DNA of 64,000 bases from positions 372,001 to 436,000 of the forward strand of contig ABHC01000001.1 in assembly GCA_000171835.1 (NCBI GenBank), in the 5' to 3' direction. The stretch comes from an alpha proteobacterium BAL199. GTDB taxonomy: Bacteria > Pseudomonadota > Alphaproteobacteria > Thalassobaculales > Thalassobaculaceae. Of the stretch, positions 60,336-64,000 are shown piece by piece. Below the pieces are notes generated by a model. It had not been told where the DNA came from, ran no database searches, and was given only the letters and a program-made list of their open reading frames with translations. The translations under genes and the position numbers were made by a program. How positions within the stretch are numbered: the first letter of the stretch is position 1; the number at the start of each line of letters is the position of its first letter.

Positions 60336-61208
60336 CTACACCCTCGTCACGGTGGTTCGCCCGAACAGCCCGCTCGGCTTGACCATCAGCACGCTGATGA
60401 TCAGCACCAGAGCCACCGTCAGCTTCAGCTCGCTACCGACGAATGGGATGTAGGTTCCGACTAGGTTTTCCAGCACGCCGACCATGAAGCCGCCGGCAAC
60501 CGCGCCGGCTGGGTTGGTGATGCCGCCGACGATCGCCGCCGCGAAACCGTACAGCAGGATGCCCAGCATCATGTTCGGCTCCAGGAACACCACCGGTGCG
60601 ATCAGGATACCGCCGACCGCGCCGATCGCCGAGGCCATGCCCCAACCGAGCGCGATCATCCAGCCGACCGAGATGCCGCACAGCTTGGCGGATTCTGGAT
60701 TCTGCGCGGCGGCGCGCATGGCGAGACCGACCGAGGTGTACCGGAAGAACAGGTACAGCAGCGCCAGCATGATCAGCACGATGCCGATCATCCCGATCTC
60801 GTGGTAGCCGATCAGCCCGCTGATCGATCCCTCAGGAAACGGGCTCGCCATCGGCTTGATGGTGAAGTCCCAGATCCAGCCGGCGCCGTTGTTCAGGATG
60901 AAGAACAGCCCGAGGAACGCGATGATGTGGCTCAGCACCGGTGCCGCGTGCAGCGGACGGAACAGGATGCGTTCGATCGCGATTCCGCCCGCGAACGAGA
61001 TCCCGATGGTCAGTACGAACGCGACCCAATACGGCAGGCCGGCATCGATCAGGGCCCAGCAGATGAAGGTGCTGAACATCGCCATCTCGCCTTGGGCGAA
61101 ATTGAAATGGTCGATCGCCAGGAAGATCATCACCACCGCCAGAGCCACGGCAGCGTAGATCGCGCCGGTGGCGAGGCCGGAGAAAATCTGGTGTAGAAAC
61201 AGCTCCAT
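60336..61208 (-). CDS. livH: Branched-chain amino-acid ABC permease LivH
   Basis: AGAGGAAATC precedes the ATG. The 290-aa protein has the LivH start (QIFSGLATGAIYAAVALAVVMIF), NFAQGEMAMFSTFICWALI (about 36-54), and the coupling loop GLAMRAAAQNPESAKLCGI (about 165-183). The last spans include GAVAGGFMVGVLENLVGTYIP. It forms the heterodimeric channel with LivM. Confidence 0.95.
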   Translation of the reverse strand: MELFLHQIFSGLATGAIYAAVALAVVMIFLAIDHFNFAQGEMAMFSTFICWALIDAGLPYWVAFVLTIGISFAGGIAIERILFRPLHAAPVLSHIIAFLGLFFILNNGAGWIWDFTIKPMASPFPEGSISGLIGYHEIGMIGIVLIMLALLYLFFRYTSVGLAMRAAAQNPESAKLCGISVGWMIALGWGMASAIGAVGGILIAPVVFLEPNMMLGILLYGFAAAIVGGITNPAGAVAGGFMVGVLENLVGTYIPFVGSELKLTVALVLIISVLMVKPSGLFGRTTVTRV

Positions 61209-61219
61209 CCGATTTCCTC

Positions 61220-61933
<714 letters not shown>

Positions 61934-61934
61934 G

Positions 61935-62729
61935 TCAGTGGGCCTCCGTCTCGTGGCCCGAACCGAGATAGGCGTCGATCACGCTTGGATTGCTCTGCAC
62001 CTCCGTCGGTGTGCCTTCGGCGATCTTGCGGCCGAAGTTCAGCACCACGACCTGATCCGACACACTCATCACCAGGTTCATGTGATGCTCGACCAGCAGG
62101 ATCGAGATATGGCGGTGGTCGCGAATGCGCCGGACCACATCCTTGAATTCCTCGACCTCGTCATGGTTCAGGCCGCCGGCCGGCTCATCGAGCATCAGCA
62201 GGGTCGGCTTGGCCGACAGGGCCCGGGCCAATTCCACGCGTTTCTGGGTGCCGAACGGCAGGGCCGCCACGGTCTCGCCGGCGATGTCGTCGAGCCGCAA
62301 TTCCTCGAGCAGCGCCATCGCCTCGTCCCGCAGCGCCGTTTCCCGCCGCCGCATGCCGAGCAGCCGCAGGGCGTCGCTGACGAAGTTGCCCATGGTGCGG
62401 GCGTGGGCGCCGATCAGGACGTTGTCCAGCACCGACAACTTGCCGAACAGGGCCAGGTTCTGGAACGTGCGGCCCAGGCCGACCTTGCTGATCCCGTGGA
62501 TCGGGCTGTCGAAGATCGGTTTGCCGTCGACCCGGATGCTGCCGGAATCGGCCTGGTAGATCCGGCTGATGCAGTTGAACAGCGTCGTCTTGCCGGCGCC
62601 GTTCGGCCCGATCAGCCCGGCAATCGCGCCGCGTTGCACGCTGAACGACACCCCGTCCAAGGCGACGATGCCGCCGAACGTGACCCGCACGTCCTCGACA
62701 TCCAGCAGAGGGACTGCCGCCCCGGTCAT
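61935..62729 (-). CDS. livG: Branched-chain amino-acid ABC ATPase LivG
   Basis: I start at ATG 62729 (MTGAAVPLLDVEDVRVTFGG). Walker A is GPNGAGKTTLFNC (about 42-54). GLGRTFQNLALFGKLSVLDNVLIGAH is the LivG-specific region, ALPFGTQKRVELARAL the signature and LLMLDEPAGGLNHDE the Walker B. The last helix (NPSVIDAYLGSGHE) is the typical LivG end. It is the first gene of the uptake operon, behind the IclR regulator and the operator. Confidence 0.95.
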   Translation of the reverse strand: MTGAAVPLLDVEDVRVTFGGIVALDGVSFSVQRGAIAGLIGPNGAGKTTLFNCISRIYQADSGSIRVDGKPIFDSPIHGISKVGLGRTFQNLALFGKLSVLDNVLIGAHARTMGNFVSDALRLLGMRRRETALRDEAMALLEELRLDDIAGETVAALPFGTQKRVELARALSAKPTLLMLDEPAGGLNHDEVEEFKDVVRRIRDHRHISILLVEHHMNLVMSVSDQVVVLNFGRKIAEGTPTEVQSNPSVIDAYLGSGHETEAH

Positions 62730-62923
62730 TGCGGGCACCGTCGGCGATTCATCGCCACACCGGCCCGCATGCAGCGGTTCCACCAGATCATGCCTTCCTC
62801 CCTGATCCTCGGGCGGTCGTTTGGATGCCGCCGTTTCGGATCGCAGCTGCGGATTGGTGCCGCAGACTGCATGGATGACAGTTTGACCGGCCCGCAAACC
62901 GTGTCAAACAAAATGAAATTATA

Positions 62924-62938
62924 TTCCGTATATCGGAA
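62924..62938. promoter_or_regulatory. Palindromic operator over the liv promoter, probably bound by the IclR protein
   Basis: TTCCG-TATAT-CGGAA is a perfect 5-bp inverted repeat with a 5-base centre. On the minus strand TATAAT follows directly, so the dyad overlaps a likely -10 promoter region. It is 195 bases before livG and 10 after the iclR stop. IclR-family operators are short palindromes of this kind. Confidence 0.62.
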
Positions 62939-62947
62939 ATGTTTTCG

Positions 62948-63820
62948 TCAAACCCCAACTGTTGAGTGTAAAGCATTGACCGGATCTGCTGTTGGTGCCG
63001 CTGTGAACAGATCGCGACGGATGTGCTCGGCCATGTCGACCAAAGCCGGGCCAAACCGGCGTTCGATTGTGGATTGAGTCAGCCGCTGGCTTGCCCCACC
63101 GCAGTTGAAGGCCAGGATCTGTGCCCCGCCGTCCATGGCCACCGCCACGCCGGCCGAGGAAATGCCGTGATGCCATGCGCCAAGCGACATACAGAACCCG
63201 TGCGCGCGATAGTGCTGCATGGCGTCGTCCAGCGTTCGCTTGGTGTCGTCCCACCCATCGGGGTCGGAGTCGCGGATTCGGCCCAGCACGATCTGCCGCT
63301 CCCGCTCCGGCAGTACCGAAAGGTAGGCGCGCCCCATCGAGGTCAGGGCAATCGGTATGCGCGAACCGACGCCGAGCCGAAGAATCATCGGTCCGGCCCC
63401 GTGGCAAACCTCGGTGTAGATCATTGACAGACGGTCGGGGGTTCCCATCGCGATGGCACAGTCCGCGGCGTTGGCGAGTGCCTGCATGTGCGGCCGGGCC
63501 GCCGCCCGCAGGCCCGACGCCGCCAGGTGGCGATAGCCAAGCGCGAGAATTCCGGCGCCGAGTTGGTACTTCTCGAAACGCGGCAGGTAGCGCATGTAGC
63601 CGAGTGCGGTCAGCGTCTGGGTCAGGCGCGACACCGTCGATCGCGGGATGCCGGTGCGTTCGGCCAGCTCGCCGTTGCCGAGCAGTTCATCGTCGGGTCG
63701 GAAGGCCCGCAGGATCTCAAGCCCGCGAGCCAGCGCGGTCACGAAACCCGGATCGGAGTCGCGCCCGGCTTGCCAGTGTTCGACTGAGGCGATCCGAGGC
63801 CGTTTTGGTGGACGAGCCAT
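62948..63820 (-). CDS. IclR-family transcriptional regulator (290 aa)
   Basis: GGAGC precedes the ATG. The winged-helix DNA-binding domain is at residues 25-85 (ALARGLEILRAFRPDDELLG; GIPRSTVSRLTQTLTALGYMRY). The effector-binding domain follows with MIYTEVCHGAGPMILRLGVGSRIPIALTSMGRAYLSVL (two pieces, about 133-170) and ISSAGVAVAMDG. It is a typical PcaR/IclR-like regulator that responds to a small acid. It lies upstream of the uptake operon it most likely controls. Confidence 0.9.
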   Translation of the reverse strand: MARPPKRPRIASVEHWQAGRDSDPGFVTALARGLEILRAFRPDDELLGNGELAERTGIPRSTVSRLTQTLTALGYMRYLPRFEKYQLGAGILALGYRHLAASGLRAAARPHMQALANAADCAIAMGTPDRLSMIYTEVCHGAGPMILRLGVGSRIPIALTSMGRAYLSVLPERERQIVLGRIRDSDPDGWDDTKRTLDDAMQHYRAHGFCMSLGAWHHGISSAGVAVAMDGGAQILAFNCGGASQRLTQSTIERRFGPALVDMAEHIRRDLFTAAPTADPVNALHSTVGV

Positions 63821-64000
63821 CTGGCGCTCCTACCGCGGGGCCACAACGGCGCGGGCCGGTTCCTGGTCTCGATGTGCCGTCATGCGCACCTCGCAGTCCG
63901 TTGATCCGACTAGACATTGACGCTGATCATACGGTGCCCGGCTCGATCATGGGAGTCGCGACGTCAGACAGCGAAGCGGACCCCCTACTTTGACGTGTCG
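63821..64000. other. Right edge, upstream of the IclR gene, no gene seen
   Basis: These 180 bases carry the promoter of the IclR gene on the minus strand. The open frames crossing them are shadows of the regulator gene. No start with a ribosome-binding site points out of the window. Confidence 0.4.

Overview
The window is high-GC bacterial chromosome, most likely from an alphaproteobacterium. The helicase-S4 pair with a 4-base overlap, the PAS_5-type proteins, the liv/IclR layout and the coding style all fit Rhodospirillales, but I cannot name a genus. Background DNA is strongly GC-rich with four-base ATGA overlaps between operon genes. Two stretches depart from that: a phage-derived segment at the left edge and an AT-richer integrated island at about 46.0-55.4 kb.

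Layout. (1) 1-7.28 kb: late genes of a tailed-phage remnant (tape-measure C-terminus, hub/tail proteins, glycine-rich tip protein, small membrane and lipoproteins). The glycine-rich gene is broken by a complete IS1595-family element with an 8-bp target duplication and has a further frame change at a G6 run. (2) 7.3-9.7 kb, minus: a catabolic-looking operon of an internally duplicated SHGG-motif protein, a fumarylacetoacetate-hydrolase-family enzyme and an alpha/beta-barrel protein. (3) 9.9-16.4 kb, minus: a queuosine operon, yhhQ-queA-tgt-(177-aa unknown)-queG-queF, split between tgt and the unknown gene by an IS1182-family element. (4) 17-24.2 kb: TPR/glycosyltransferase-like protein, an Rrf2 regulator with its NDH-2-like oxidoreductase, and a thiamine-diphosphate cluster (E1 alpha, E1 beta, acetolactate-synthase-like) without E2/E3. 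(5) 24.2-28.3 kb, minus: two PAS_5 paralogues, a sulfotransferase and a TPR/2-oxoglutarate-oxygenase-like gene, with a decayed second copy of the oxygenase C-terminus that reveals an old tandem duplication. (6) 28.4-45.9 kb: housekeeping and accessory genes (greB, pncC, GNAT, diguanylate cyclase, htpG, SUV3-like helicase, S4 protein, PLP enzymes, AEC transporter, HNH nuclease, CBS protein, desaturase, class II glutamine amidotransferase).

(7) 45.97-55.37 kb: a genomic island inserted in the anticodon loop of a tRNA-Arg(CCT). The host gene is left as a 39-nt 5' half, and a complete tRNA-Arg(CCT) lies about 170 bp inside the island. Cargo: a DUF3102-like protein behind a palindromic operator, a GIY-YIG/DUF4357 protein, several tiny ORFs, a ribbon-helix-helix protein with a secreted SNase-like nuclease, an NfeD-SPFH membrane pair, a tyrosine integrase and a resolvase decapitated by an IS6-family element. 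The IS6 copy has no target duplication and no 3' tRNA half is seen beyond it, so the right end seems to have been removed by an IS6-type deletion, probably immobilising the island.

(8) 55.6-64 kb: 3-oxoacid CoA-transferase subunits, an SDR dehydrogenase, and a complete branched-chain amino-acid-type ABC uptake operon (livG-F-H-M and binding protein) preceded by an IclR regulator, with a palindromic operator over the operon promoter and a strong terminator at its end. Together these suggest uptake and oxidation of organic or amino acids feeding acyl-CoA metabolism.
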